This document shows positions 46,984 to 59,281 of a stretch of DNA of 64,000 nucleotides, one piece after another. The position numbers and the translations under genes are program-made. Source of the DNA: Tetrapyrgos nigripes (Eukaryota > Basidiomycota > Agaricomycetes > Agaricales > Campanellaceae); assembly GCA_013368315.1 (NCBI GenBank), contig JAACJM010000003.1, positions 372,001-436,000 on the forward strand, in the 5' to 3' direction. The notes under the pieces are model-generated. The model was given only the letters and a program-made list of their open reading frames with translations. It was not told the DNA's origin and did no database searches. Each line of letters opens with the position of its first letter. Position 1 is the stretch's first letter.

Positions 46984-49900
46984 GTTGGCTAGACTGTGGA
47001 CGTCGTCGGGGACGACGAGGAGGGACGATGTGGGTAAGGGTAGAAGAACGGTGGACACCTTTTCTTTTATAGATGCTGTGAACGAGTCAAGGAAATACAA
47101 AAATGAAATAGACCAGTCTAGGTCACACGTTCTTACTGCAAATTGGGTTCAATTTTTTTCGACTCCTAATTATAATTAATTACATATTTAGGCCTCGACA
47201 ACCGGCGACGGTTGCGGTCTCGGATAACGTACCCTCCGGTTCTCTTCACGTATGTAGTTTGGGCCTATCAAGCTTCAGGGTGATATGTTTTCCGCCGCAT
47301 CCAGACCCAAACTCAAAGCTTTTCGTGTTCCAACTATCCAGTCCTCGCGATCCAAGAGTCCGAACGAGCTTTGCTCGGATCCGACCGTCCGAAGATCTCC
47401 AGACGGGAAATCGCGACGATGATATAAGAACTTGCGTCACACCCCCCTCGTCGCTTGGAAGGCACGTTTCGTCATGCGCGGCAAATCCGAATCTTTGACC
47501 GCATCGACGCTCTTCATTCTCCAGCAACTGCTTCCTGTTCCTATCGCAACGGTACCCTTCAGAAAGACTGACTCGTGCCTCTGACGCTGTCGCTGCTAGT
47601 ATGGTACCCGTTTCTCACTCTCAAGTCTAATCTATGATTGTTCTGGTACTCTTTTGCTACATTCTGCCCGCCAGCACACGCATCTATATTTAGGGTCATC
47701 CTCCGAGGAACTCTCTTTTTATAAGCAATAGTCCAATCAAAAACAGTCTTTTGACCTCTAGCCACATCTCTACTCATCCGAAGTGGCTCCTCAGTTCAAT
47801 TGTAAATCTATCCTATCTATCGTACCGTCTCCCCAAAGTACTAGCGTTGACTTCTCAGTTCTCAGAATCGTGATCACCCGCTGATGGATCTGATTCTTTG
47901 GTTCTTGGGATTCTCAAACTCACCGGGAAACACGTAGCACGGTGACCCGTACCGTGTTACTCGAAGGCGTAAGTCCGCACTTATCAACGTTTAACTTTCT
48001 CGAGTCAGTCATACTCATAATTTCTTCCTTCTTCCTTTCGTCCTTCTATTCTAGCCCAGTTCCCGTCCAATCAAACCTTTACAGCTGATGAGCCTGACGC
48101 GTACGCATGCACTTGCGTTGATTGTTTCTCAAGCCGAGTCACCCTACATTAAGTGGACAATAAGAGTAAGTGTGACTTGGCTTGGGAGGCGCCTACAATT
48201 CGTTTAATTCCCATGGGCAAATCGAATATTCTTATTCTTCCCAAAAACGGATTGGCTCCACAAATGGATCTTCAGAACGATCCAGACTTGTGGGGGTCGA
48301 CCACACATCCACGGATATGGTCAAATACGTTCTTCTCCTTCTCATGGTCGCCACCTCGTCGCTTCGTCGCACAAAAATGCTTTCATGTTTAACTGTGGAG
48401 TTACGTGCAACTTTAGGATCTATGGACCCGCTCCCTCATTCGAATCACCAGACGTATTAGCAGCAGCAGCAGCAGCAACAACATCTGGAACTGTCGAGCA
48501 AGCTTGCGTCGCGCGTCAGTTTGATGTACAGGTTCAAGTCAACGACGTACTTTCTACCGGACCTCGAAAGCATCCCTTCTACGACTCGGACACTATCTTC
48601 CCCATTCTCGTTTCTTTCGATGAAGGACGTCAAGAACACCAATTCGACAATGGGTCCAAAAAATGCTTACTGGGTCTCGAGACTGGATTGCCACAATCTC
48701 AATTGATCTTCTTCTCTCTTCCTCTTCCGCAATTCTTTTCCACGTCTGTAAAAACAGAAGCAGAATGCATCAAGTTGATATCACAAAACCAAGAAGAGTA
48801 GAAACATGTACCCACCGCTCGTAATACTCTTTGTGATACCTCTTCCTTGCTTCCCTTCTGTCTTCGTCCGTAAAATATTTCGGGGACGACCTCGACCTCT
48901 GCGCGTCCGTTCTCCCTGTTTATTTCACGAGTTGCATCTGTGGACATGATGGAGAATGTGAAGGGGGATGGGATGGGATTGGAACGGTCGTCTTTGATTT
49001 ATGGGAGGAAAGAAAGGTCGTAGGCCCTTTTATTTATACATCGAGTAGGGAGTACTGGAGTACTTGAGTGCTATAGGAGTAGGGAACACTAGAGCGCCTA
49101 GTCTTGTGTTGACGTTAGAGAGTGCTACAGCACAGTGAAGTTCGTCGTTCCTCATTATCGTAGTTTACAGTCGTGCTTCAACTGCACGATGATTGGAATA
49201 AGTACATGATCTTCTCTAGTTACTTAGGAATCCTTAGCCAGGTGTGCGTTCGTTTTCTTAGAATATATGAGTACTGCTAATGCAGGATGCGAATTCCCAT
49301 TCATATTTACCGTCCATTTTGCCTTGACATCTAGTTAAGGATTCGAGCATACACCTCTCGAGCTGGTGACATTGACTAAAAATAGCTTTCTCAGTCTCCG
49401 ACTCTGACTCTGAAGCATGCCTAAGTTCTGTGGCCCGCATTGCTCGGACTGCAAATCCCGCCGCCACCGACAGACATAAACCGTCGTAGTGAAATGTTAC
49501 TTATTGAATCAACTCTTCCCTTCCGGTCAAAAATAAAAAGAAGTCCCCATCCGGATAGCCCGTCCCCATCCCCATTTCTCCTCCGAGGACCGACAAGCCT
49601 ACGGACTTGGTGACGAGGGTGAAAGGGTGAAAAGGTGAAAGTGTGAATTGTTCACAGCGGCGGTCAATCATCGGTGGCGATTACTACGTGATTCGCGAGT
49701 TATGACTCGATTTGAGGAACAAAAAGGGTATCGGCTCACGATAGGGTTGGTAGAGGTTAGTAGGCGTTAGTTCACATTAGTCCGAGTCTATCACGATTCA
49801 CAAGCTTGTTTATTGTCCTACCAGTAAGGCTACATTGTTCGAATCCCCGCCTTGCCAGTCCAAAGCTGATGAAGTGACTTGACCCGACCGTACGCGACTC

Positions 49901-51939
49901 TACGTGATTTGACGCGATTTCCACCCTGGTTGATCTCGGACGGAATCATCCATCTTCACATTGAACCAAACAGTCACAATATCACGGTATGGACGGAATT
50001 TGCCAGCACACACAAAGGGTCTGGAAGTTCGCCGCACAATGCAAAGCCGTGAGACTTTTTCCGGACCCACAAGCGTCTGCAACATGCAGCATGGGCCTGC
50101 GACCAAAACGCAACGTAACCCACTATGTGCGCAGTACATATCATCATTGCCAGCTCATTTTAACCCGGACCTCACGTAGTCTTGCTGTAATACATGTATT
50201 CTCTGCCAGCACTGCTTCAGGCATCTACACATTTTTTCCTTGCGCTCAACGCACGTATAGACGCGTTTTGGACGCGTTTCCAGCGCTATATAGCACGAGT
50301 ATACGAAAAGTGCAGGTCCCGCTGTCAAGTTGAGACACGATTTTTCAGCGTATAACGCGTGTATCGCGTGTATATTCTGGGGTGTTTGAACAACATTTAA
50401 GGCGGCCCGCCGTTTGCAATTGTTGTCGTCAATGCCCTCATCGTTGCATCGTGTCGCGTTGCCTTGTGTACAGTTTTGCATCACGTTGTCAGGCGAGAAT
50501 TGAGCAATCCTTTCGTGTATTTTTACAAGAATTCGTCATGATATTTCCCGCTCTCATTACAATTTCGTCATCGACCAATATAGTCTCCCAACTTTTCTAT
50601 GACAAGGACAAGGATGACCAAGATGAGACAAGGTTGCAGCATCTCTTTCGTAACTCTGAAGATATCTTTCTTCCCGTTATTTTTTCCGACTATTACTCTG
50701 ACACTTTCTGGGCGGCGATTGAAAGCTGCAACAGACGGATGAATCACCGTCCTACATCCCGAAAAGTCACACGACCAGCTGCAAACCGAGTTATCTGAAA
50801 GCTTGAGGCTATAGCAACGGGCCTCAAGGCATCGTACCGGAACGACCGACACGCTACTCAAGTATAGGGACTAAAATATTTCTATCTCATTTTCCAGACT
50901 CGGACTCTTACACCCAGTAAGAAGTTAGAACCCTTCTCAACCAGAGTGGCATAAGGGAAGACCAAAGCTCATAATTTCGCCTAGAACGTCTTTAGAGCAT
51001 GACCATTGCTCCAACCTCGTGCTAATGATCCTCATAGTGGCAAAAGCACGCAACTATGAGTACGGAATGTTCTCTCAATTTTAACCATTCCAAGCCCATA
51101 TATATAGAAAGAGGTGCGCGGAGAACCACGGACGCGCGTTGTCGAAGATTCGGAAGAAGCATCGATCACACTTCACTGTTATACATGATACCTGTCCCTA
51201 GATCTGTGTATTCACCTTACCAGAACAGAGAGCCCCTCGATAGTTTCGAAAACATTTCGTCAAGAACCTAAGTAATCAACACTTCCAAGTATGTCCAGAG
51301 TTATACTAATTACAAGAATGTATAAGAAGAGCCCCTTCCGATGTAGGTATATGGTGATACAGCTTGCTTGATACGTGACTGAAGATGTACGGTATCTATA
51401 AAAGTAGAGAAAGACGTATCGTAAGGAAAAACGCAGATCAAGAGTGCCGCGAATACGATATGAATGGATGCGAAGAGCTAACTACACAAGTGATGGATGG
51501 ATTAAATCGAAGAAATAACGTGCCAGTGGTACCAGTGTTGCAATAAAAATAAGACACATAAGTCGTCTAGTAACTAATACGTTCGGACAATAAAAAACCT
51601 AGGAAAGGGATGATGGAAAGAGCAAATAACCACACAAAAGTCAAGATCCAGTAAAGCGGACAGATGGTCAGACAGCGGACTTGCGCGAAGCTGCACTGGG
51701 TAGAAAGAACTGCCGTTCAATGTGCGGTCTAGCCTAATTGTGACTGATAGGACCACCTTTTAGACAGCGAACGATGAGGGTCGCAGATATGCAGAGATGG
51801 GGTCACATTCTCCCATTCACGTCAAACATGAGGGAGAACGAGATGAATGGAAAACCAAAGCTGTTGAAGGTGGACCATACGTTCATTTATCATCAGCCAG
51901 TAGAGTTGCCATCACAAATATTCAATCCCATCACGAAGG
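46984..51939. other. gene-poor stretch, 5.0 kb
   Basis: This lies upstream of the Ecl1-like gene and downstream of VPS54. No confident gene. It contains a small damaged-looking gene at 48593-48947, short GGTGAAA-type repeats at 49617-49647, and a plus-strand frame at 50382-50798 with a first ATG at 50538. The frame has no recognised domain and sits behind a CGCG-rich, palindrome-like patch at 50250-50375. The rest shows no coding signal. Confidence 0.4.
48593..48947 (-). pseudogene. small basic/acidic helical protein gene, possibly frameshifted
   Basis: On the minus strand, segments reading Arg-Glu-Ala-Arg-Lys-Arg-Tyr-His-Lys-Glu-Tyr-Tyr-Glu-Arg and Glu-Glu-Glu-Glu-Arg-Arg-Arg-Ser-Ile-Glu-Ile join through a GTGGGT donor and a GAAAAG acceptor. 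A GTAAGC donor follows. The Arg/Lys/Tyr/Glu helix resembles small proteins common in agaricomycetes. The only nearby ATG (48947) is in a different frame, and a TAA blocks the good frame near 48925. So either a start exon is missed or a one-base shift has broken the gene. Low confidence. Confidence 0.25.
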
Positions 51940-54900
51940 CTAATTCGTAGGATGATCAGGATTGAGTGATTGCTCAGTGGCTGTTGAAGTAGCTGGAATG
52001 GCTCCGTCGCCGTCTGATTCCGGAGCAGCCACAGCTGTCCCGGAGCGTGACTCCGACAATGTCAGAGGGGGGAGGTTCGCAACAGATGTTTTCGGTGATT
52101 CTGTCAAACCGGGATTGACATTTATAACAGCATCTGATTCTGTTGGGGGTGTGGGCTGAGCGGTAGAAGAATCGGCGGGCCTAGAAAGACCTTGACTGTC
52201 TTCCTGCCCCTTTTCCTGATCTTGTGAAGGAGAAGCAGTGGAGACTGTCCCAGTACCCCGAGTTGTAGTCTTTCTGTCAGTCACAGAAGAATCAACAGGC
52301 CGTTCAGGCTCCGAATTTGCATACGATTCCTTCCCTGCGGCATCTTTCTGCGGTACGGTCGGAGATTTCGACTCTGCCTCGGAATCCGGGAGTATTTCCA
52401 CCTGCCTAAAACCAGAAGAGCCGGAGCGAGGAAGGGCAGGCTTTTGGTTTGCATTTTCCTCTACAGGTAGAGGAGGAAGCGGCGAGGCATTGCCATTACT
52501 CTTGTGCTGCGACACGCTACCACCACTAGCGCCATCACTCTCGCTAGACCTATTCAACGCAGCACCACTAGTTACGGTACCGGCTGAGGTTCCGTTAGAT
52601 AAAGCACTTGCAGTTTTAGGGACTGTGCTTGATGGCGGCGGTGGCAACGTCGCTGATCTGGCGGACATTGGCGTCGGTAACGCCTTATCAAACGTTAGTG
52701 ATCGTCCTGAGAGTAGACCCTTCAACCGTTGGGTGGTATTTGAATTGGAGATGGCACTAGTGGGAGGGGAGGCCACCGTGTTGTTTCGGGTTGGCGTTGG
52801 CATTGGACTTGGACTTGGACTCTGAGCCCCGGCAGGTTTAGGGATGCTTTTCTCCAGAACAACCGTTTCCAGCATGGTGTTTGGACCACCGACGCCCTTT
52901 AGCGAAGACAATTTTTGATGAAGGTACCTGGCGTCGGCCAAGAGCCTGTTGGACAGATTGCAGTGTCAGATTCCATATAAGGTGAAAGAACAAGAAGACA
53001 GGAACGAACGCCACCAACACCACAATTCTACGTGTTGGGATAAAAGGATGTAAAAGGAGAGACTAACCTCATCTTAGCCTCACTATGTGGCAGTTCAATC
53101 TTTCCATACGCCTCTGCAAGTCGATGATTAATTGCCGCAAACACCTGGCTCATAACCTCCTGTAAAGGGACCAACGTCATATGCAGAACACACAAAGAAC
53201 ACGCCAATCACAGAGGACCATCAGTAATTTCCAAAACACGCGTTCATTCACCCAAAAAGCATATAGAACGGGAGAATGCAGGCACGCAGGAGCCAAAGGT
53301 CGAGTCATAGTAATAGAATGTATCGGAGGTGTTTAATTAGCGTTACTCTTTGTAAAAGAAAAGAACAGACGAACCTCGATAACGGCGGTAGAAAGATAGC
53401 GAGACAAGACTTTGTGCAGTGTGACCGTTTCTTTGGCCAGTAGTTCTATGTAATCGTTCACGCCTCCACCAGCCTTCGGGTTCTCCCAGTCCACAGTCTA
53501 GAAAGGCGGATCACACGTTCCAAAAGGTAGAACCAAGGATATACCCAGAAAGGAAAGACATCAAGTTCCCAAAATAAACGTTCGAAGCATCACAGTGTGG
53601 GGAAGAAAATAACATTAGAAAAAAGGAAGTCCCCGAAAGGTAAAACTTAGTATAGACGAACGTTCTGACAAAGAGAAAATCACACGTGCCTGAAGAGACT
53701 TGATATGTTTGTTCAGCAAGTCGCCCATAATTGCAATCAGTTTGGCATGTATCTCATGTTGATGTTCCTGATAGTCCTACAAATATGGGACAAGGGGGTC
53801 AGTGCGATGAACGGTATAGCTTCATGAGAAGCGCAATCCGCGGAGATGATCGAAACGTGTAACAACAAATTAGATGGAGTGAACTCCACTGCTCTTCCAA
53901 AGCTCGATGAACAATTCGGAAGATCAGAACAACATGAGAGCCAACCAGTACCAAACCGATGGAGTCAAATCCTCGCGATTCCGGATACTGAGGCCGAAAT
54001 GAATGAGAATTTTCATTTCTCTCAACTTTTTCACATCCGCTCCCAGGCGTGGATGAAGGACAGAAGAAACCAAGCAAGGAAAGAAAGTAAACAAACCAAC
54101 TCACCCTCTTTAGCTTATCAAATTCTACCAACATGACTGCCTGTTTGGGGTTCAAGTGCCTCCTGAACGTTTCTCGTACATAAGGAATGAGGGCAATCAT
54201 GATAGAAAGGGACTGAGAGGCCAAAGCTAGAATCACAAGTCAAGCATAAGCATCTACATCCGATAGACAATTCATCAAGAAGGAAGGGCTCAAACAAAGC
54301 TCACCCAAATGCTTCGCTGTAATATTCTTCAAACCGGCACTTCTCATCGCACCCGCTCCAAGCACAACTTGACACGTCCGCGAATTGAATGCCTTCAAGA
54401 ATTCTATAACCCTTTGCATGGCATCGGCTGTCAACAGACCCAGACAGACGGGTATCCGTAGGTATTCCAATAATAAGAGTAGAACGGATGAAGTAGCTTT
54501 GACGGTGAAGAAGGGCTGGCCTTCTATCATGAGGTGTTTTGACTTGGCCGAGGAGGACGAGGATGAGGAAGGTGCTGGTGATGATGATTTGGTCGGTGTA
54601 CCTGGCGGTCCTGGTACTGAGAAAGCGTCTTTTCCATTCGGTTGGGGTTGGGGAGAAGACGAGGCATCTGTAGCTTCCTCCTTTTTGTTTGCTTGTTGAA
54701 GCCAAGCAATCCCCAACTCTGCAGGATCCCCCATGGCGCTGGATACCATCACATTGACTGCTCTCTGGACTTCCATCGTGGTATCTGCATTTGTCCATGG
54801 CCCACGATTCACATCTTGCGGTGCCCATAGCTCGCTCTCCACGCCCTTGGCACTCTCCGCCATCTTGCTGTCATGGAAAGTCTTTAGCCACGCTCTAGCC

Positions 54901-56772
54901 TGTGATACAACACTCCCTCTCAATGCAACAATCATCTTTTTGCATATCACCTCCGATGAAATGACAAAATCCCAAGTCGTTGCAAAGACTTCGACGAAAG
55001 AAGCAAGCGGGAGTGCACTATGTGAAGGAGAACGGGAGGAAATAAGTGAAGAGAGAAGCACATGAGCGAGCTCTGTGGAAGAGGTGAGAGTATCTTGTAG
55101 CTCGGTGTGGACTAGCGTCAGAGAAGATGTAGTGGTCGTGGTCGTTGGGCTGGATGAAGACGCTATGGTTTTAAGCTTCTCAGCGCACTCCACAACTTCA
55201 CCTACGATCGCCACCTGGGCTTGCAATCCCTCTGCGGCATTGAGATAGCTCTGGTATATTGTCCGCAGACTGGTCATGAAGTCGTGATGAGAGAGTGATC
55301 GGAGGTGAGCACCTAAACCAGGTCTGGAGAAAAGTCAGTATGGTGTGTATAAACACAACAGAAGCCACAAACCTATCCGCTTCAATTGGTGTCCTAGCCC
55401 CATCCTCATCGAGCTGAAATTCAGGAAACTGTTTTTGAATAACGCCTCGTATCTCGCCCAACACGACCTCCCTCCAACTCAGTGTAGCCTCCTTCAGACC
55501 TTGTGTTTGTAAAAGACCTTCTAATAACGGTGTCAGTCTATCCTTCATCTTGTGAGAATTTCGGTTCTTGTTTCCTTCGTCTATCCGTCGCGACAAATCC
55601 TCCCTGAGAACTTCGACTAGTTCATCTGAAAGTGCCGTTGCAATTTCCATCGTGAGGCTTTGAAGGTGATTGGGGAGTGCAGAGAATGCATAGAGGGATG
55701 AAAGGGGGACAGATAGACGGCGGCCTGCCTGGGAGGTTTCCTCGTTCTCGTCTTCTTCTGGAATAGTCTGGTCATTGACGGGTGGAGCTGTAGACGGTTC
55801 CCACATCCCTTCCAGCTTCTGTACAACACCCAATGCCTCGTTCCATGATTTCCGACCAATGTAATCCCTCCCTTGACTCGTCACCCCAACAACATCCTTC
55901 ACGCCCTCGACGTTGCTCTCCACAGCCTTCAAATTCGTCAACTTTTTCTCCAATTTCACAATTTCCAGTCCTCTCTTTGCCACGCCCGTATCCACCTCTT
56001 CCAACATCCCCCTAAGCCTCGATATTTGCGAAAGACACTGCGTAGACTCGGACTGGAGTAGATTTAAATTCGTAAGAGCCGCAAAAAACGAATGAGAGCG
56101 TAAAGCAATCTCGTGTGCGAGGTGCACTTCGATAGTATCAGCATAATGAGAGAACTTTTCCAACAGCGGTAAGGCATGACCCAACGCAGTTGGGTCTAAA
56201 AGGTCTGCCTCGTTCGCCTCTGTCACCTCTGCAAACGTCGCTGCACTTGACAAGTCGAAATCTGAATTGAAAAACACCCGAGGAACTTGGTCCAATGATG
56301 CCAGGGGCGGTGGTGGTATTTCTAGCTCGGCCTCCGACGACGAAGACGTGGAAGGATGGAGTTGGCGAAGCTTTTCCCAATCTGCAGAGATGGCTCGTAA
56401 ATAAGAGTCGAAATCCTTTCTGCGAACACGGGGAAGGTCCGCAGGAGGTACAGCAGGTAAAGCGGAATGGGCTTTTGGTGGAGCCTGTTTTCTATGTGGA
56501 TTATTCAGGACGGTAGAGATGGCATGAAAGCCCTGAGAAGCACTGCTCCATTCGTTGGGTAGTGCGGGGATAGTGAGAGAAATAGTTGAGCCGCCAAAGA
56601 GATGGGCTAGACGTGGAGGAGCGTTGGCAAAGTAGTCATTTGGACCGGTAGTTGTTCCTGAGACGCTCTCGGGGCCTTTTCTATCCCAGTTAAAGCGATA
56701 TTGAGTTTGATTGGGAAGAGGAGTAACGGGGGAGCCTGGACGAGATGTAGCAGGCGTCGAGTCTTGCGACAT
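51940..56772 (-). CDS. VPS54: GARP complex subunit VPS54
   Basis: Subunit of the Golgi-associated retrograde protein complex, which tethers endosome-derived vesicles at the trans-Golgi. The start is ATG 56772. An N-terminal block gives Val-Phe-Phe-Asn-Ser-Asp-Phe-Asp-Leu, as in other VPS54 proteins. Long helical coils follow. A conserved C-terminal part from about 54500 includes Leu-Lys-Asn-Ile-Thr-Ala-Lys-His-Leu-Ala-Leu-Ala-Ser-Gln-Ser-Leu and Lys-Leu-Ile-Ala-Ile-Met-Gly-Asp-Leu-Leu. After Tyr-Leu-His-Gln-Lys-Leu-Ser-Ser-Leu-Lys-Gly, an unusual Ser/Thr/Pro-rich tail of about 300 residues follows, ending at TAG 51940. Exons are large at the 5' end and small between 53000 and 54240. Its ATG is only 30 nt from that of the divergent metaxin gene. 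Confidence 0.9.
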
Positions 56773-56802
56773 CAGAGAAAGAGAGCGACTCGCCTAATTC
56801 AG

Positions 56803-57741
56803 ATGCAAGTTCCCCTCGGATTTCAACGTATATTCTCCTCTTTCCCGCTTCACTCATGGCCTTCAGCTCCTGAGTCCAGGAAACCCCCTACAGAACCTAC
56901 TTTATGGATACATCCTTCTAATCATGTCGACGGTCTCAGCGGAGACGTTGACTGTCTCAAGTGGCAGGCGTATCTTGCTCTGCGTGGCCTCAAAAATATA
57001 CGTGTCCGAACAGACGTGCATCCTCAAGGTGCTATTGACCACCGTCTTCCCAATCTACATGTCGAGGGAGACCGTCTACTCCCACCCCATGGCATTCCAG
57101 CTTGGGTAGACGAAAAGCTGGGCAAACAAAAATGGGAGGGTTACATATCCGAAGCCGCACAAGACGAAAGTCGGGCTTGGGTCTCCTTATTACAAGGACA
57201 CGTCCATGCTGCTCTGGTAAGTTTTGACGACGCGTTCTTTTGGTAGCTGCAACTAACTAGGCCCAGATATTCGCTAAACATCCACCGTCACTCAAAGAAA
57301 CCCTACTAGAAATGCTCTCGCCATTCCCTTCCTTTACTCCCCCTACAGCCAACCTTCAATCAACCGTCGTTCCAATGACGGGTTTTCTCTCCCTACTCCC
57401 ACCCATAGGCATACGCGTCGATGCAGAAAGTATCAATACCGAGTATGCTCAGGCTATACAAGCCCTCTCGGATCGTCTCTCTACAGACAAATGGTTCCTT
57501 GGTTCAGAGTAAGGCTTTTTCATCTACGTCTAAATCTACAATCTGTCTAATATATACCACAAGAAACCCCACACTACTGGATGCCTTGGTATTCGCCTAC
57601 CTCCATTGCATCCTCCACTCCCCAGAAAGTATCCGTACCCAAGTAACCCGTCGCGTCAACCTCGTCGCATGGGAATGGCGCGTCCGAGGACTTATTCGAA
57701 GTGCCTTTACAAACTCTAGTAATAATAATATCCATACCTAG
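56803..57741 (+). CDS. metaxin/Sam37-type mitochondrial outer-membrane import protein
   Basis: Metaxin-like subunit of the SAM sorting and assembly machinery, which inserts beta-barrel proteins. Exons are 56803-57216, 57261 (or 57267)-57508 and 57564-57741, both acceptor choices keeping the frame; 277-279 residues. A Cys-Leu-Lys-Trp-Gln-Ala-Tyr-Leu segment matches the metaxin GST-N-like fold (a Cys followed by a helix). The C-terminal Asn-Pro-Thr-Leu-Leu-Asp-Ala-Leu-Val-Phe-Ala-Tyr-Leu is the typical GST-C motif. No C-terminal membrane anchor is seen. The stop is 19 nt from that of the convergent TLC gene. Confidence 0.85.
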
Positions 57742-57760
57742 ACGATCTTTCAAAATCAAT

Positions 57761-58801
57761 CTATGCGGTTTTAGATTCAGCCGTAAATCTCTTTTCCAAT
57801 GCTGTGATCATTTTTGTGAACCTGTTTACAATATGAGAGCAACTCTTTGAGTCAAGGAATGATACTCACCAGAACCAGTTCAGCAGGTTCAGTACGACGT
57901 TCCCTCCAGCGTATACCACGACATATATAAAGGGTATCTCATCCTTTACTTGGTATATTGAATGGTAGAAGTCGTAGGACTGGGGAAAGATATTAAAGAC
58001 ATTACCCTGGTACTAGAAGAACACACTTACCACCATCCCTCCATACACAATTCTAACACCAAAGAAAGTCAACAGAAGGAATACACCATTGATAAGCTGT
58101 AAAGGGCTTCCAGTGCGACCAGTCTTGTCCAGGAACCAATGGTTGTTGAGGAAGATGGTAGACCTACAGATCCAAGTCAGCACACACCAATGTCTCCAAA
58201 ATAAAACACTTACGCCTCCCACAACAAACACCTCGAAGCATAGTAAGCCAAAAACGGCGTGAAACTCATCAAATAGATAGCAGAACACGCGGCTCCATGA
58301 ACGACGAAACCCAAATCGGTGAAATTGACGATGGCGTCTAGAGTGTCCCAGACAAAATACGCGCTTGCTACGGCGGCGACGATGGAAGATTCGTAGTCGA
58401 TGCCGTAGACACGGTCTGCAGCGGTTTCGGGGGAGTCGAGACAGCGTAAAGCGAGTGGAACGATGATGAGGGCATGAATTTGGGAGACGATGTGGATTGA
58501 CCTTGGTTAGGAAATGTGTGAGTACGACCGGCGGTAAGTATGCAGACAGCACATACCAGTTATTCCTGGCTCTTCTGCCCATTGTCGCCCATCCGTTTAC
58601 AGTGAGACTGCATATGAGAGGAGCCAGTACTTGATGGACGGCCAAGAAGAGACAGAAAGACCATAAGAAGACGGGTAAGTATGGCGGAAAAGTGGAAAGC
58701 CCGAGAGAAAGAGATATAGGAGTGAGTTTTTGAGTCAGATAGTGGATAGGAGGTGGAGTAGATGAAAAGAGGACGACAGTTTTATCCAGCAACGAATCCA
58801 T
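57761..58801 (-). CDS. TLC-domain multi-pass membrane protein (TMEM56/TLCD4-like)
   Basis: Membrane protein with a TRAM-LAG1-CLN8 domain. Starting at ATG 58801, the spliced exons give several hydrophobic helices, including Phe-Leu-Trp-Ser-Phe-Cys-Leu-Phe-Leu-Ala and Val-Phe-Leu-Leu-Leu-Thr-Phe-Phe-Gly. A Trp-Asp-Thr-Leu-Asp-Ala-Ile-Val-Asn-Phe region fits the TLC core, with Phe-Val-Val-His-Gly-Ala next to it. Ceramide-synthase-type proteins share the fold but have a longer Lag motif, absent here, so a TLCD4/TMEM56-type lipid-related role is more likely. The last intron (GTGAGT...AACAG) precedes a Lys/Ala tail ending TAG 57761-57763. Confidence 0.85.
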
Positions 58802-58963
58802 GATGAAAGACGCGTCGTGACACGGTCGGCTATAGCCTGCCTTCCAAATAAAGACTGGTCTCCAGGCTAAATTTTGTACAGCTCTACTACTAGGTCTCGT
58901 CGAGCACAGCTCGGAAAACCATTGGACTCGCAAGAAATTATTAACAAGCTTAGCTTCAGAAAC

Positions 58964-59281
58964 AGCGAGTCATTTCTGACGCGTTCTGGACCCACTTGTG
59001 GTGATGTCATTGTCATCGTATAAAAGCTCCTACAATCCCTCGGGCATGCAGGCATGCCACCGGAACCATCCCCAATAGTCGAGTCTCCTTCTCCTCTAGA
59101 GACTCTAATCTCCTCTGATCCTCGAAGCGAGTCATTTCTGACGTGTTCTGGACCCACTTGTGGTGATGCCATCGTATAAAAGCTCCTACAATCCCTCGGG
59201 CATGCAGGCATGCCACCGGAACCACCCCCAATAGTCGAGTCTCCTTCTCCTCTAGAGACTCCAAGCTCCTCTGATCCTCGA
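58964..59281. repeat. tandem direct duplication of about 160 bp spanning promoter and 5' coding region
   Basis: Copy 1 is 58964-59125 and copy 2 is 59126-59281. Both start AGCGAGTCATTTCTGAC and contain TATAAAA, the twin GGCATGCAGGCATGCC region, and the ATG of the histidine-phosphatase gene. Copy 2 differs by a 6-base deletion and a few substitutions, so the duplication is recent. Copy 1's ATG (59054) opens a reading frame of about 40 codons that stops at the TAA inside copy 2's TATA box. Confidence 0.93.
59175..59181 (+). promoter_or_regulatory. TATA box of the histidine-phosphatase gene
   Basis: TATAAAA lies 35 nt upstream of the ATG at 59210. A duplicate lies at 59019-59025 in the first repeat copy. 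Confidence 0.5.

Noticed and set aside
48385..48801. 138-codon plus-strand ORF
   Set aside because: It overlaps the minus-strand segments with splice sites, contains an Ala run from a CAG repeat, and shows no domain.
49826..49860. GTTCGAATCC box suggesting a tRNA
   Set aside because: The T-stem does not pair, and no matching D-arm, anticodon arm or acceptor stem can be drawn within 80 nt on either strand.
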